DNA from: Candidatus Zhuqueibacterota bacterium | Lineage (GTDB): Bacteria; Zhuqueibacterota; Zhuqueibacteria; Zhuqueibacterales; Zhuqueibacteraceae | Length of the DNA: 49,103 nt | Direction: 5' to 3' | NCBI GenBank assembly: GCA_022616415.1 | Contig: JAKEEU010000337.1 | Coordinates: 1 to 49,103 of the forward strand | Shown: positions 8,183 to 17,196 of the stretch, piece by piece | Position numbering within the stretch: the stretch's first letter is position 1 | Layout of the letters: each line of letters opens with the position of its first letter | The notes under the pieces: model-generated | What the model was told of the DNA's origin: nothing | What the model saw: the letters and a program-made list of their open reading frames with translations, nothing else | Database searches by the model: none | Program-made: the position numbers and the translations under genes

Positions 8183-9255
8183 CGTTTGTTTAGGCGGCTT
8201 TCGATTTGTCTATTTCTTTCGGTAATACGTTCATCTTTCATCCGAAACGTCCGCGCCATGATTTCCAGTTGGCGCAAGAAACGGATTTTTTCCTTGCCAG
8301 GATTAAAAACGGCAATATCGACGAGAAAAGCTTGCCGCGTTTGCTCGTCATAAAACGCCCAGGCTTTGAATGGCCCGCCGGCGGCTTTGCTCTCATTCTC
8401 CCAGAGGCCTTGCAGCTCCAACGCCCAACGGCCGGCAAAATCAACTTCGCGAACAATCAAGTCGTTGTTAATAACGACGCGGTCATTTTCATAAAACCGC
8501 TCACCGAGGCGATTCCGCCATTCGATGACCCAATCGCGCGTGATCCGGTTGGGATCATCCAAATTTTGCCAACTGGCAAACAGCCAACGCTCCGGCCAGG
8601 CGCGCCGCAACATCACGAAGTTCTCTTGCGGAAATTCCTTATAAAGTTGATAATCATGTTGAATCCGCAGCGTCCAGTCGTATTTGTCGAGCAAAGTTTT
8701 TTCGAGATGCTTTTGCTCAAATTGGCTGAACATTTCCGTTTTCGTTCGCTCCATCAGCGGTTGATTGAACAACTCGAAAAGCTCGTACCGATGGCTGAGG
8801 ATGCGTTGTTTCAAAGTGTCACGATGAGTCGCCGCGAGCACAACCAGACGCTGTTCCTTCGCCCACGGATCATCCTTTTTAAGAACATAATCTTGCCCGT
8901 TCACGATCCGCGCTTTCAACTCCGGCGTCAGCATGGCTTCGATTTTGCCAGCCGCCCCGCTTCGCGGGATCGCGCTGCCGAGCATGCCAATGAGCAAAAG
9001 CTGAGAGTGATGCAAATGTTTTTCCATCTGACTGACTGGAACTTGGTGCAACTCAAAAGTCTTTTCCGGCCAGGGCGTGGGGATTTCCCGCTCGAATGCG
9101 CGGCTCAATTCGCCTTTTAAAAAAACGTAATCCGCCGAGTCGGCGATGACGATGATTTCTTTTTCATTGCCGCCGCTGGGGACATCGCGCTGGCAGGAGA
9201 TCGTGAGCGCCAAAGTTGCGGTAGTGGCAGCAATAACGAGAAAGAATTTCCACAT
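8179..9255 (-). CDS. DUF4837 family envelope protein, probable lipoprotein
   Basis: A 358-residue protein typical of Bacteroidota and relatives. The N-terminus is a hydrophobic signal ending at a Cys (LALTISCQRD), a weak lipobox. Next come the DUF4837 features: KEIIVIADSADYVFLKGELSRAF, then TFELHQVPVSQMEKHLHHSQLLLIG, and a second half with NFVMLRRAWPERWLFASWQ and a final block on the body of the mature protein. The function of the family is unknown; the signal suggests an envelope location. It starts 3 bp past the stop of the methyltransferase gene and overlaps the permease start by 4 bp, so it sits inside one transcription unit. Confidence 0.75.
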   Translation of the reverse strand: MWKFFLVIAATTATLALTISCQRDVPSGGNEKEIIVIADSADYVFLKGELSRAFEREIPTPWPEKTFELHQVPVSQMEKHLHHSQLLLIGMLGSAIPRSGAAGKIEAMLTPELKARIVNGQDYVLKKDDPWAKEQRLVVLAATHRDTLKQRILSHRYELFELFNQPLMERTKTEMFSQFEQKHLEKTLLDKYDWTLRIQHDYQLYKEFPQENFVMLRRAWPERWLFASWQNLDDPNRITRDWVIEWRNRLGERFYENDRVVINNDLIVREVDFAGRWALELQGLWENESKAAGGPFKAWAFYDEQTRQAFLVDIAVFNPGKEKIRFLRQLEIMARTFRMKDERITERNRQIESRLNKR

Positions 9256-9258
9256 TTT

Positions 9259-10398
9259 CTACTTATGCTTAGACAGACGGGCCGTCTGTGTTACGTGGCT
9301 CTTCTCCAAAAAACAAACCAAGCTCGCTCCATAAGCCGCATACGAAAACGGCGTGTGGCTACCACCGATCAATGAGGCCAACGCCACGAGCGGAGCGCGC
9401 ACTAAACACAGCGGCCACAAGACCCACCGCCCGCGCCGTCTTTGCGCCGCCAATTTTTCACTCATCAACGCGTTGAAAAAGGCATCGAGCGGCAATTGGC
9501 GCCACCAACGCAGCGTCAAGCCGTGTTTGCTGCCGAGGCGCGCCAGGGTGTCGAGAGAAAAATGATTGACGTGGCGCGGCGCATCCAACGCCACCCAATT
9601 CGATTTGTAGATGCGCGCATCAATGCCAGCGATATTCGGCACGGCGATGAGCAGCACGCCATTTTCTCGCAAGCGCCGGGCGATAATTTCCAAAGCCTGG
9701 CCGGGATCGTAAAGATGCTCGAGCACGTGCCATAACGTGATAACGTCGTATTGCTGCGTCGAGGCGCTTAATTGCTCTACACTGCCCGCCGAGATCGCAA
9801 TCTGATGATGCTCACGCGCCCAAGCCGCGGCGCGCTCGTCTCTCTCCAAACCTTCGACTTGCCAACCGGCGGCTTTCATCGTCGCAAGAAATTCGCCGGT
9901 GCCGCAGCCGATATCGAGCAAGCGGCAAGTTTGCAAGTTTGCAGATTGCAAGTCCAGAGGGCTGTCACTTGCATACTTGCCACTTGCCACTTCCCTATCG
10001 TCCCTTTTCCGCTGCCAAAAGTCGATAATCATACGCCGCTTCCAATGGAGGTTAACGCGACGCAACAACTCATAAATTTGATTTATCAAAGAACGATTTC
10101 GTTGCAAACTTGCAAAGGGCAGATATTCGGCATGCTCATAAAAACGGCCGCTGTCTGCTTCGCGCGGCCGCGGATTCAAATAAACCATGTTGCATTGCAC
10201 GCAGCGCCGGAGCGAATACAATTCGCCGGATTTTGGAAAAAACCGATCCGGTGCTTCGGCGTATGGTTCCGCTTTCTCCGCACCGCAAAGCGGGCAAGTT
10301 ACGAGTTGCAAGTTACAAGTTTGCAAGTCGCCACCTGCCATTTGCCCTTTGCTCTTTGTCATTTGCTCACTTGCCACCTGCATACTTGTCACTTGCAT
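9259..10398 (-). CDS. Zinc-ribbon class I SAM-dependent methyltransferase with repeat-encoded inserts
   Basis: The conserved protein starts around residue 35: a Cys4 zinc ribbon (CPLC at 35-38, CVQC at 66-69), then a Rossmann methyltransferase with motif I LLDIGCGTGEFL at 160-171, VITLWHVLEHLYDP and LLIAVPNIAGIDARIYKSNW. Such enzymes often modify sugars or lipids in glycan clusters. Three parts look foreign to the family. Residues 1-34 (rich in Q, T, S) and residues ~136-158, between the ribbon and motif I, are translated from degenerate heptamer repeats. The last residues (SHVTQTARLSKHK) come from a dispersed palindrome. All keep the frame. The true start is uncertain because every candidate ATG lies in the repeat tract. 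It sits 6 bp after the upstream glycosyltransferase. Confidence 0.8.
   Translation of the reverse strand: MQVTSMQVASEQMTKSKGQMAGGDLQTCNLQLVTCPLCGAEKAEPYAEAPDRFFPKSGELYSLRRCVQCNMVYLNPRPREADSGRFYEHAEYLPFASLQRNRSLINQIYELLRRVNLHWKRRMIIDFWQRKRDDREVASGKYASDSPLDLQSANLQTCRLLDIGCGTGEFLATMKAAGWQVEGLERDERAAAWAREHHQIAISAGSVEQLSASTQQYDVITLWHVLEHLYDPGQALEIIARRLRENGVLLIAVPNIAGIDARIYKSNWVALDAPRHVNHFSLDTLARLGSKHGLTLRWWRQLPLDAFFNALMSEKLAAQRRRGRWVLWPLCLVRAPLVALASLIGGSHTPFSYAAYGASLVCFLEKSHVTQTARLSKHK
9273..9295. repeat. Dispersed palindrome, copy 1
   Basis: The palindrome ACAGACGGGCCGTCTGT is followed by GTTACG. It recurs at 48016-48038 with the seventh and eleventh bases exchanged G/C to C/G, so that base pairing is kept. 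Here it encodes the C-terminus of the methyltransferase. Confidence 0.65.
9925..9994. repeat. Heptamer inverted-repeat element inside the methyltransferase gene
   Basis: Left arm units GCAAGTT, TGCAAGT, TTGCAGA, TTGCAAG; a short centre; right arm units CACTTGC, ATACTTG, CCACTTG. The arms are in opposite orientation and can pair. The tract is read in frame as about 23 residues between the zinc ribbon and the SAM motif. Confidence 0.75.
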
Positions 10399-10472
10399 AC
10401 TTGATCACTTGCCGCTTGCCACTTGTACACCTGTTACGTGCTCCTTGTCACTTGCTCCTTGCAACTTGCTCT
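10294..10472. repeat. Long degenerate heptamer array across a gene junction
   Basis: About 25 units related to RCAAGTG (minus-strand sense: GCAAGTG, ACAAGGA, GCAGGTG, GCAAATG and similar), with a few 8-mers and a short inverted arm at the 10294 end (GTAACTT, GCAACTC). It covers the last ~22 codons and stop of the glycosyltransferase gene, the 6-bp gap, and the first ~34 codons of the methyltransferase gene. Confidence 0.8.
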
Positions 10473-11580
10473 TTTTGGACATGATTGCCATCGGCAGCTT
10501 CGAAAAAAACTTCCGGCCGGCAATGAAATAATCCCACACGATGCTGCGGCGATAAATGCGCTGCAAAATTTCTCCATCATTCACCCGCCGCCGTTTTTGG
10601 CTCCATTGCCGCCGGGCATAAATGCTGCGCAGGTGAACCAGAACGTGAACAACGGCGCGCACGATCGCGACAGCCCGAAGAAAATCCAAATGAAAAAGCC
10701 GGTACCAAAAGGCAACGGCATCCAGCAACAGCCTTCCTGGCAAAACCCAAAGCAGCGTCGCCGCCGCATAATTCTTCATCATCATGATGAGGCTGTTGCG
10801 GTGATTGAGATAGATTTTGTAAGGCTTGTCCGGATGCAGAGTCGAACCGGCTTGATGGCGCACGACGGAGGCCGGCATCGAGACGATACGATATCCCGCC
10901 AGGTGCAAACGCCAGTTGAGATCGATTTCCTCCATGTGCGCAAAAAATTCGACGTCGAGCAGGCCGGTCTGCTGCAACGCCGACAGGCGCAAAAGACAGC
11001 ACGCACCAGAGGCCCAAAAAATATCACACGTCTCGTCGTATTGGCCGCGGTCGTCCTCGAGCGTCATAAAAATCCGGCCGCGGCAAAACGGAAAACCAAA
11101 GATATCGAGGAAGCCGCCATTGGCGCCGGCGTAGTCGAATTTCTCCGGAAATTCCAGTGAGCGAATTTTCGGCTGGCAGGCAGCAACTTGCGGATCGCTT
11201 TCCATCGCTTCCACCAACGGCGCGAGAAAATCCGGCGTGGCTTCGGCGTCGTCATTGAACAACAGCGCGTACTCGCCGTTGGCGGTGCGCAAGCCAAGAT
11301 TGCAGCCGCCGGCAAAGCCGAGATTTTTGCCGGCAGCGATGACGCGCACCTCCGGAAATTGCTCGTGCGCTGCCGCAACACTGCCGTCGTCACAACCGTT
11401 GTCGATCAGCAAGATTTCCACTGGCTGATAGTTGAGATGACGGAGGCTCGCCAAGGAACGCCGCAAAATCTTTTGTCCACGCCAATGCGGCATGATAATC
11501 GAGACCAGCGGCCAACTGGTTACCGGTTGCTGGTTGCTGGTGACTCGGCGCCGGTTGCCGGACAAAGGATCACGCATCAT
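10405..11580 (-). CDS. Family 2 glycosyltransferase (rhamnosyltransferase-like)
   Basis: A 391-residue GT2 enzyme. PLVSIIMPHWRGQ opens the nucleotide-sugar fold, LLIDNGCDDGS and LGFAGGCNLGL follow, LLFNDDAEATP supplies the DD metal motif, and AHMEEIDLNWRLHLAGYRI is the acceptor-side block shared with WbbL-type rhamnosyltransferases. A hydrophobic segment near residues 280-310 suggests membrane association. Both ends are unusual: residues ~5-22 (RRRVTSNQQPVTS) come from a TGCTGGT-type heptamer array, and the last ~22 residues (KLQGASDKEHVTGVQVASGK) from an RCAAGTG-type array. The conserved core between them is intact. Its neighbours are the DUF2723 protein upstream and a methyltransferase 6 bp downstream. 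Confidence 0.85.
   Translation of the reverse strand: MMRDPLSGNRRRVTSNQQPVTSWPLVSIIMPHWRGQKILRRSLASLRHLNYQPVEILLIDNGCDDGSVAAAHEQFPEVRVIAAGKNLGFAGGCNLGLRTANGEYALLFNDDAEATPDFLAPLVEAMESDPQVAACQPKIRSLEFPEKFDYAGANGGFLDIFGFPFCRGRIFMTLEDDRGQYDETCDIFWASGACCLLRLSALQQTGLLDVEFFAHMEEIDLNWRLHLAGYRIVSMPASVVRHQAGSTLHPDKPYKIYLNHRNSLIMMMKNYAAATLLWVLPGRLLLDAVAFWYRLFHLDFLRAVAIVRAVVHVLVHLRSIYARRQWSQKRRRVNDGEILQRIYRRSIVWDYFIAGRKFFSKLPMAIMSKKSKLQGASDKEHVTGVQVASGK
11514..11566. repeat. Heptamer array (TGCTGGT type) encoding a protein N-terminus
   Basis: Units AACTGGT, TACCGGT, TGCTGGT, TGCTGGT, GACTCGG, CGCCGGT, TGCCGGA lie end to end. They are read on the minus strand as residues ~5-22 of the glycosyltransferase. 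Confidence 0.75.
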
Positions 11581-11598
11581 GGGTCGAGGCTCGAGCCA

Positions 11599-14445
11599 CT
11601 ATTTCTCGCTCGCGGTATCGTTTGGCGCGTTTGCACTACGGCTGGCTTTGGCAAGCGAATCGGCTTGCGCCAAAGTCTTGAGCTGTTGCAGTTGCGATTT
11701 TGCCTGTTGATCTTCCGGCTTGCGGGTTAACCAGCGCTCCAAAATCTCGACGCCGCGTGCATACTGCCCTTGTCGCGCATAGAAATTGCCCAGCCAGAGC
11801 GTCCCCTCGCTAAAATTGGGATCGGCCTTTACGAGCGACTGCACCAAAGATTCGGCGACTGCCGGCTGTTGGCGATAGGTCTCGATGAAATCAGCAAACT
11901 GAATTTTCATCGACGGCGTCAAATTGTACGTGTTGTCGCTGAGAATCATTTTCAACCGCTTGTCCAGCTCTTCCGCCCGGCCGAGCTGCTCGTACATCTG
12001 GCCAATGGCCATGCTAAACTGAAAATTGTCGGTGGGAATAACCGATTCCGGTATGACTTCGTTCATGCGATCGAGAACTTGCAGGGCGCGCTCTTGAGAA
12101 TTTTGCCACTCCACCGCCCGCGTCTCCGGATTCAACGCTTGCATGCCTTTGTATTTCTCGTAATGGGTCAGGTGATATTGCGCCAGCGTCAAAAAAGCGG
12201 AGCGGTAATTTCCCAACAAGCTTTTGGTATTGTCGTCGTAATAAACCTTCGGATTGTTCAAGTTGCGATATTGGAACTTCTCGTTGAGATTGGTCCACAT
12301 GATTTCCGGATCGACGACGCGGCGGTTGCTGACTTTGACCGGCAGCACTTTGAACGCCAGGCCGTCCATGCGCATGTAAGAATCGAGATTGAGCTTGTTG
12401 TCGGGCGAAACGGTGACGGCGAAATAAACCGGCCGGCGAAATTGATTGTCTTCGAGAATTTTCAAAATCATCAAATCCTGCACGCGAATGCCCTGGCCGT
12501 ACAAAGTCGGCGTCACCTCGAGGCGGATCGCCGGATTCTCGTCGCGCACCAAAGTCGAATCGAGGCGTAGGGTATTTTCGTAATATTGCTCGTAGGCCGG
12601 TTTGGGAACTTTGATCGCGACGGTTTTCTTCTCCCACGGAATGGCTTGCAAAGCATCGATCTGCGAATCGGTGAGATTGATGGCAAGGCGCGGCTCGTCG
12701 TCGCGCAACTGCTTGATGTACCAGTTCGTGTTCAGCAGGCTCAAATTCACCACACGCACATCGCGACGGATGTTGTAAACGTATTGCAGAAACCAAAGCG
12801 GAAACGTGTCATTGTCGCCGTTGGTGAAGATGATGGCATTCGGCTCGCAAGATTGCAAAATATTGTAGGAGTAATCGTACGCGACGAAATTGCCCTGGCG
12901 GTTGTGCTCGTGATAATTGAACTTGAACATGTTGACTGGCACGGCGACGAAGACGAGCGCCGAAAGTGCCCACGCGAGTCCGGTCGATGTCGAGGTTTCC
13001 TCACGGCTCGAGCGTGCACCATCGCGATTATCTTTCACCGTCGCGGCCGTTTTGGCGCTGCGTCCGGCGAATGCTTCTTTCACCATTTCGACCAACGCGG
13101 TTACGCCGATGCCGATCCACAGCGCAAAAGCAAAGAACGCGCCGGTGTAGGCGTAATCACGCTCGCGCGGCTGCGGGTCTTCCTGATTGAGATAGACAAT
13201 GATCGCCAAGCCGGTCATAATGAACAATACGAGAATCGGATAGGCGCGCCGCCAATCGCGCTTGAAATGATGGAGCATGCCGAGAAGGCCAACCAGAAAC
13301 GGCAATCCCCACAAGCCGCGCAACGTGTAGGTTTCGACAATCCGGCCTTCGTTGTCGAGCGTCGTGCCTTTGCCGACAAATTGCCAGTTGAAATAGCGGA
13401 TGAACATTTTTTTGATTTGATATTCCCACAGCGGTGCGCGGCGGTCGGTGATCGACCAATCGCCATATTGCTCGCGATTGAGATAGCTCACCAAACGCGC
13501 GGGATTATCGGGATTATTTTCATCGACCGCCGGATCGAGGCCGGAACGGATGAACAGCGCGGTGTAAGTGGAATAACCCAAAACGATGAGAACGATAGAG
13601 GTAAAGCCCAGCGCAACGAGACGTTTCTTTTCCTTGATCGCCCAAACCATAAAACCGACGAGCGCGAGCAGAAAGACGAAGAGCCAATTGAAGCCCAAAT
13701 TTTTGATAACCGCCGGTATGCCCTTGACGATGCCGCTGTTGATGAGGCCGACAGTCAAAGCGCCGGCGCCGGCAACGAGCGACATCATGATAACTTCCTG
13801 AAAGGCGTCTTTCTTTGGCGCTTTGGAAAGCCTGGAATAAATAATCATGGCAATGGGCGGCAAAGCCAAAAGATTCAGCAAATGTACGCCAATCGACAGG
13901 CCCATCAGATAAACGATGATCAACAAGTAGCGATCGGCGCTGGCCGACTCGGCGTTTTCCATCCATTTCAAAATCAGCCAAACGACGATGGCGGTGAAAA
14001 ACATCGAAGCCCCATAAACTTCCGCTTCCACCGAGTTGAACCACTGGCTGTCCGAAAAGGTGAACGCCAACGCGCCAATGATGCCGGAGGCGTAAACCGC
14101 CAGGCGGTCGGTGGCGCTCCAGTTGCGCGGCTGGCCTTTCCACTGCATGACGAGCTGTACAATGATGAGATAGGTCAACATCGAGGTGAAAGCGCTGCCG
14201 ATCGGCGACATCAAATTCACCCGCACGCCGATATCGGCGGAGGTGGGCGCCATGCTGAAGAGGCGGCCAACGAGGATATAAAGCGGCGATCCGGGCGGAT
14301 GCGGCACGCCGAGAATGTACGAGCACGTGATAAACTCGCCGCAATCCCAAAACGAGGTGGTGGGCGCGATCGTGCTGAGGTAAGTCAAAAAGCTAATGAC
14401 GAAAATAACGCCGGCGATAATAGCGTTCAATTTGCGGTGCGACAT
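11599..14445 (-). CDS. DUF2723 (TMEM260-like) polytopic membrane protein with C-terminal TPR region
   Basis: A 948-residue protein. The N-terminal half has many membrane segments and the DUF2723 signature: TSFWDCGEFITCSYILGVPHPPGSPLYILVG. The acidic D/E pair near the outer end of the first helix is typical of GT-C-fold, lipid-sugar-dependent glycosyltransferases. The human relative TMEM260 is a protein O-mannosyltransferase, so a transfer of sugar from polyprenyl phosphate to exported proteins is a reasonable inference, supported by the nearby polyprenol-phosphate mannose synthase-like gene. The central part (FTNGDNDTFPLWFLQYV) is also conserved in the family. The C-terminal ~200 residues are TPR-like helices (FSEGTLWLGNFYARQGQYARGVEILERWL). 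The stop lies 18 bp before the glycosyltransferase start. Confidence 0.87.
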   Translation of the reverse strand: MSHRKLNAIIAGVIFVISFLTYLSTIAPTTSFWDCGEFITCSYILGVPHPPGSPLYILVGRLFSMAPTSADIGVRVNLMSPIGSAFTSMLTYLIIVQLVMQWKGQPRNWSATDRLAVYASGIIGALAFTFSDSQWFNSVEAEVYGASMFFTAIVVWLILKWMENAESASADRYLLIIVYLMGLSIGVHLLNLLALPPIAMIIYSRLSKAPKKDAFQEVIMMSLVAGAGALTVGLINSGIVKGIPAVIKNLGFNWLFVFLLALVGFMVWAIKEKKRLVALGFTSIVLIVLGYSTYTALFIRSGLDPAVDENNPDNPARLVSYLNREQYGDWSITDRRAPLWEYQIKKMFIRYFNWQFVGKGTTLDNEGRIVETYTLRGLWGLPFLVGLLGMLHHFKRDWRRAYPILVLFIMTGLAIIVYLNQEDPQPRERDYAYTGAFFAFALWIGIGVTALVEMVKEAFAGRSAKTAATVKDNRDGARSSREETSTSTGLAWALSALVFVAVPVNMFKFNYHEHNRQGNFVAYDYSYNILQSCEPNAIIFTNGDNDTFPLWFLQYVYNIRRDVRVVNLSLLNTNWYIKQLRDDEPRLAINLTDSQIDALQAIPWEKKTVAIKVPKPAYEQYYENTLRLDSTLVRDENPAIRLEVTPTLYGQGIRVQDLMILKILEDNQFRRPVYFAVTVSPDNKLNLDSYMRMDGLAFKVLPVKVSNRRVVDPEIMWTNLNEKFQYRNLNNPKVYYDDNTKSLLGNYRSAFLTLAQYHLTHYEKYKGMQALNPETRAVEWQNSQERALQVLDRMNEVIPESVIPTDNFQFSMAIGQMYEQLGRAEELDKRLKMILSDNTYNLTPSMKIQFADFIETYRQQPAVAESLVQSLVKADPNFSEGTLWLGNFYARQGQYARGVEILERWLTRKPEDQQAKSQLQQLKTLAQADSLAKASRSANAPNDTASEK

Positions 14446-14477
14446 GAGGTAGATTTCTCCTTGTATTCAAAAAGATT

Positions 14478-14562
14478 GTGCCCAACGGATGTAACAGCGA
14501 CCAACTGATATGAAAGACCACAATCCGTTGGCCGGTTTTTCATCCGTTGGACTTCAGTTGTC
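14478..14562. repeat. CCAACGGAT-type inverted-repeat element, copy 1
   Basis: GTGCCCAACGGAT at 14478 is followed by two opposite units, AATCCGTTGG and CATCCGTTGGA. The same units recur at 48940-49103, including the identical 13-mer. The element supplies the stop codon of the DUF1844 gene. Confidence 0.65.
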
Positions 14563-14883
14563 AGATGATGATGACATGGCTTCATCTTTCTGCTCCGCCT
14601 GCCCCTTTTTCTCTTTATCCAATTCATCCACAAAATTCAGTTTCAGCTCGCGCAGCACTTGCTCGAGCACGCGACTCTCGTCCTCGCTGAGATTCCCTTG
14701 CGTGCGCGCTTTGAGCATGTCGAGCAGATCGATGGACATGCGCGCCTGCTCGAGATCGCGCTCGACTTTGCTGGTTATTGGATTGGGGATTTTGCCCAAT
14801 TGCTGCCAAGCCGCCTGGTGAAACATCAGCACCAATTGCATGAACAAGGCTTGCTGTTTTTGTTCGGGGGTTAAGTTCTCCAT
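14554..14883 (-). CDS. DUF1844 domain protein
   Basis: A 109-residue helical protein. LFMQLVLMFHQAAWQQLGKIPNP, then DLEQARMSIDLLDMLKARTQGNLSEDESRVLEQVLRELKLNFV, is the DUF1844 pattern, a small family common next to core genes in Deltaproteobacteria-like and FCB genomes. Function unknown. A GAAGGA ribosome-binding site stands just before the ATG. The C-terminus is an acidic/Ser tail (KDEAMSSSSDN). It lies between recG and the DUF2723 gene in a minus-strand run. Confidence 0.8.
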   Translation of the reverse strand: MENLTPEQKQQALFMQLVLMFHQAAWQQLGKIPNPITSKVERDLEQARMSIDLLDMLKARTQGNLSEDESRVLEQVLRELKLNFVDELDKEKKGQAEQKDEAMSSSSDN

Positions 14884-14903
14884 ATTCCTTCGCTCCGATT
14901 TCT

Positions 14904-15049
14904 TGTTGCTGGTTGCTCGTCGCTGGTCGCTGGTATCTCGTACTCATACTCCTACTCTTATTCATACTCACTTTTGAAAATCGTTGAAGGCGAGTATGAG
15001 TAAGAGTATGAGAAAGAGCAACAAGGAAAACCGCGAATAACCAGCTACC
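14904..15049. repeat. Heptamer inverted-repeat element between recG and the DUF1844 gene
   Basis: Left arm units TTGCTGG, TTGCTCG, TCGCTGG, TCGCTGG, TATCTCG, TACTCAT, ACTCCTA, CTCTTAT. Right arm about 14992-15022 with GAGTATG, AGTAAGA, GTATGAG, AAAGAGCAAC, which is the complement of the left arm order. It fills nearly the whole gap after recG. Confidence 0.75.
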
Positions 15050-15052
15050 ATT

Positions 15053-17182
15053 TCACCCAATATGCACAGACTCCAACCGATCCCGATATTGCTTAAGCAA
15101 ATGCTCGCGAATTGCAGCATGCTCAGGCTTTTTGAGTAATGGATCTTGCCGCACCAGCGCAAATGCCTCGTCGCGAGCGGCGAAGAGCGTTTTCGCGTCT
15201 TTCACGATGTCGGCGATCTTCAGCTCCGGCAAGCCGTGCTGGCGCGTGCCGAAAAATTCGCCGGGGCCACGCAATTCGAGATCGACTTCGGCGATGCGGA
15301 AACCGTCGCTTGTCGCCACCATCGTTTCGAGGCGCTTGCGCGTGTCGGCTCCCAAATCCTCGCCGTTCTGTTTTTCGGCCGGATCGGCGATGAGAATGCA
15401 ATATGATTTTTTTTCACCGCGACCGACGCGGCCACGCAGTTGGTGCAGTTGCGTTAGGCCGAATCGTTCGGCGTGTTCGATGACCATGATCGTGGCGTTG
15501 GGCACATCGACGCCGACTTCGATCACCGTGGTCGCCACGAGAATTTGGGTTTCGCCAAATTTGAAGGCCATCATCGCCGCTTCTTTCTCTACCGGCTTCA
15601 TGCGGCCGTGCAGCAGCGCAATGGAAAAATCGCGAAAGAAATTCTTCCGCAAAGTTTCGTAGCTCTCGGTGGCGGCAGCGAGGTCGCTTTTTTCTGTCTC
15701 TTCGACGAGAGGAAAGACGATGTACGCCTGCGCGCCGTTGCTTACTTCTTTGCGGACAAATTCATAAATCTGCCGTCGAGCGTTGCCGGGCCGCCATGCG
15801 GTGGTAATCGGCTGCCGTCCCGCCGGCATTTCGTCGATAACCGACACGTCGAGGTCGCCATACAGCGTCATCGACAGGGTGCGTGGTATCGGTGTCGCCG
15901 TCATCACCAGCACATCGGGCCGCAAGCCTTTTTCACGCAACGCGGCGCGCTGCATCACGCCAAAACGATGCTGCTCGTCGATCACCACCAAGCCGAGCTT
16001 TTGAAACTCCACGCCGCCTTGAATGAGCGCGTGTGTGCCGATCACCACGTTGGCGCGACCACTTGCGACCTCTTCGAGAATTTTCTCACGCTCGCTCTTT
16101 TTTTGCTTGCCGACCAACAGAGTGACATTAACGCCAAGCGCTTCTAAAAATTCCCGACTCGTAATATAATGTTGCTCGGCGAGAATTTCAGTCGGCGCCA
16201 TGAGCGCGGCTTGATAACCATTCTCGACCGCCATCAACATCGTAATCAGTGCGACAACGGTTTTGCCAGAACCGACGTCGCCTTGCAGCAGGCGGTGCAT
16301 CGGCTTCGGCGATTTCATGTCGGCGCGAATTTCGCGCAGCACGCGGCGCTGTGCCTCGGTGAGCTTGAACGGCAATTTTTCCACCAACTGCCACGTGCGC
16401 TCTCCCACTGCTGTAAACTCAATGCCCTTTTCTTCGGTTTCCTCCGCGGCTTTGCGAAAGGCAAGAAAGACTTCGAGAAAAAACAGCTCGTCGAATTTCA
16501 GGCGCGCGGTGGCATGTTTGAGCGTTTCCTCGTTTTCCGGAAAATGCGCCTGCGCCATCGCTTCGGACAATGGCATCAAATGATAGCGCTGCCGCAACCC
16601 TTCCGGCAGCGGGTCACTCAACTTCGGCGCGAAATCATCCACCGCGACGCGCAAGATGCGACGAAAGCCGCGGCTATCAAGCCCGACTTTTCCCAGCGCT
16701 TCGGACGAGCGATACAGCGGAATAATTGTGCCCGTGTGCAAAAAACGCGCTTCACCTTCTTCGCCGAGCTTGTCGAAATCCGGATGCGCCATCGTGAAGC
16801 CATCGTAGAAGGTGACTTTGCCGTGAAACGCAACATTCTCGCCCTTGCTGAAAATTTTCGGCCAAACACTTGCTTTGTTAAAGAACACACAGCGCAAAAA
16901 CCCCGTGCCATCCGCCAACACTAACTCGAAGCGCGGCCGCCGGCCAAATTGCGTTAAGCGCGTGCTGGCGATTTTACCAACCACTGTCGCTTCTAAACCT
17001 TCACGCAGATCGCGGCATTTCACGATGGTGGTGCGATCGAGATAACGCCGCGGCAAATAATAGAGCAAATCGGCGACGGTTTTCAGGCCGATCTTTTCAA
17101 GCTCTGCCGAGCGCTGCGTTCCGAGGCCGCGCAAGCGGCGGAGCGGCGCTTGCGTCAAATCTTGTGGGACGGGCGTGTTCAT
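15053..17182 (-). CDS. recG: ATP-dependent DNA helicase RecG
   Basis: A 709-residue superfamily 2 helicase that remodels stalled replication forks and branched recombination intermediates. Order of parts: N-terminal helical region with GLGTQRSAELEKIGL, the wedge OB fold (ATVVGKIASTRLTQFGRRPRFE), Walker A GDVGSGKT near residue 310, APTEILAEQHY (motif Ia), VIDEQHRFG (the DEQH box of RecG), VMTATPIPRT (motif III), then GVDVPNATIMVIEHAERFGLTQLHQLRGRVGRG (motifs V and VI) and the C-terminal TRP-like region. Length and motifs are complete, so it should be active. The start is 14 bp after a small unknown gene. Confidence 0.97.
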   Translation of the reverse strand: MNTPVPQDLTQAPLRRLRGLGTQRSAELEKIGLKTVADLLYYLPRRYLDRTTIVKCRDLREGLEATVVGKIASTRLTQFGRRPRFELVLADGTGFLRCVFFNKASVWPKIFSKGENVAFHGKVTFYDGFTMAHPDFDKLGEEGEARFLHTGTIIPLYRSSEALGKVGLDSRGFRRILRVAVDDFAPKLSDPLPEGLRQRYHLMPLSEAMAQAHFPENEETLKHATARLKFDELFFLEVFLAFRKAAEETEEKGIEFTAVGERTWQLVEKLPFKLTEAQRRVLREIRADMKSPKPMHRLLQGDVGSGKTVVALITMLMAVENGYQAALMAPTEILAEQHYITSREFLEALGVNVTLLVGKQKKSEREKILEEVASGRANVVIGTHALIQGGVEFQKLGLVVIDEQHRFGVMQRAALREKGLRPDVLVMTATPIPRTLSMTLYGDLDVSVIDEMPAGRQPITTAWRPGNARRQIYEFVRKEVSNGAQAYIVFPLVEETEKSDLAAATESYETLRKNFFRDFSIALLHGRMKPVEKEAAMMAFKFGETQILVATTVIEVGVDVPNATIMVIEHAERFGLTQLHQLRGRVGRGEKKSYCILIADPAEKQNGEDLGADTRKRLETMVATSDGFRIAEVDLELRGPGEFFGTRQHGLPELKIADIVKDAKTLFAARDEAFALVRQDPLLKKPEHAAIREHLLKQYRDRLESVHIG

Positions 17183-17196
17183 CCAATTATTGTGAT

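Noticed and set aside
12586..14508. Long plus-strand frame of 640 codons
   Set aside because: It is antisense to the DUF2723 membrane gene, and its His/Asp/Arg-rich composition is what the complement of a hydrophobic gene gives.
14904..15049. Heptamer tracts as a CRISPR array
   Set aside because: Units of 7 bp without spacers and with inverted arms; no cas genes.
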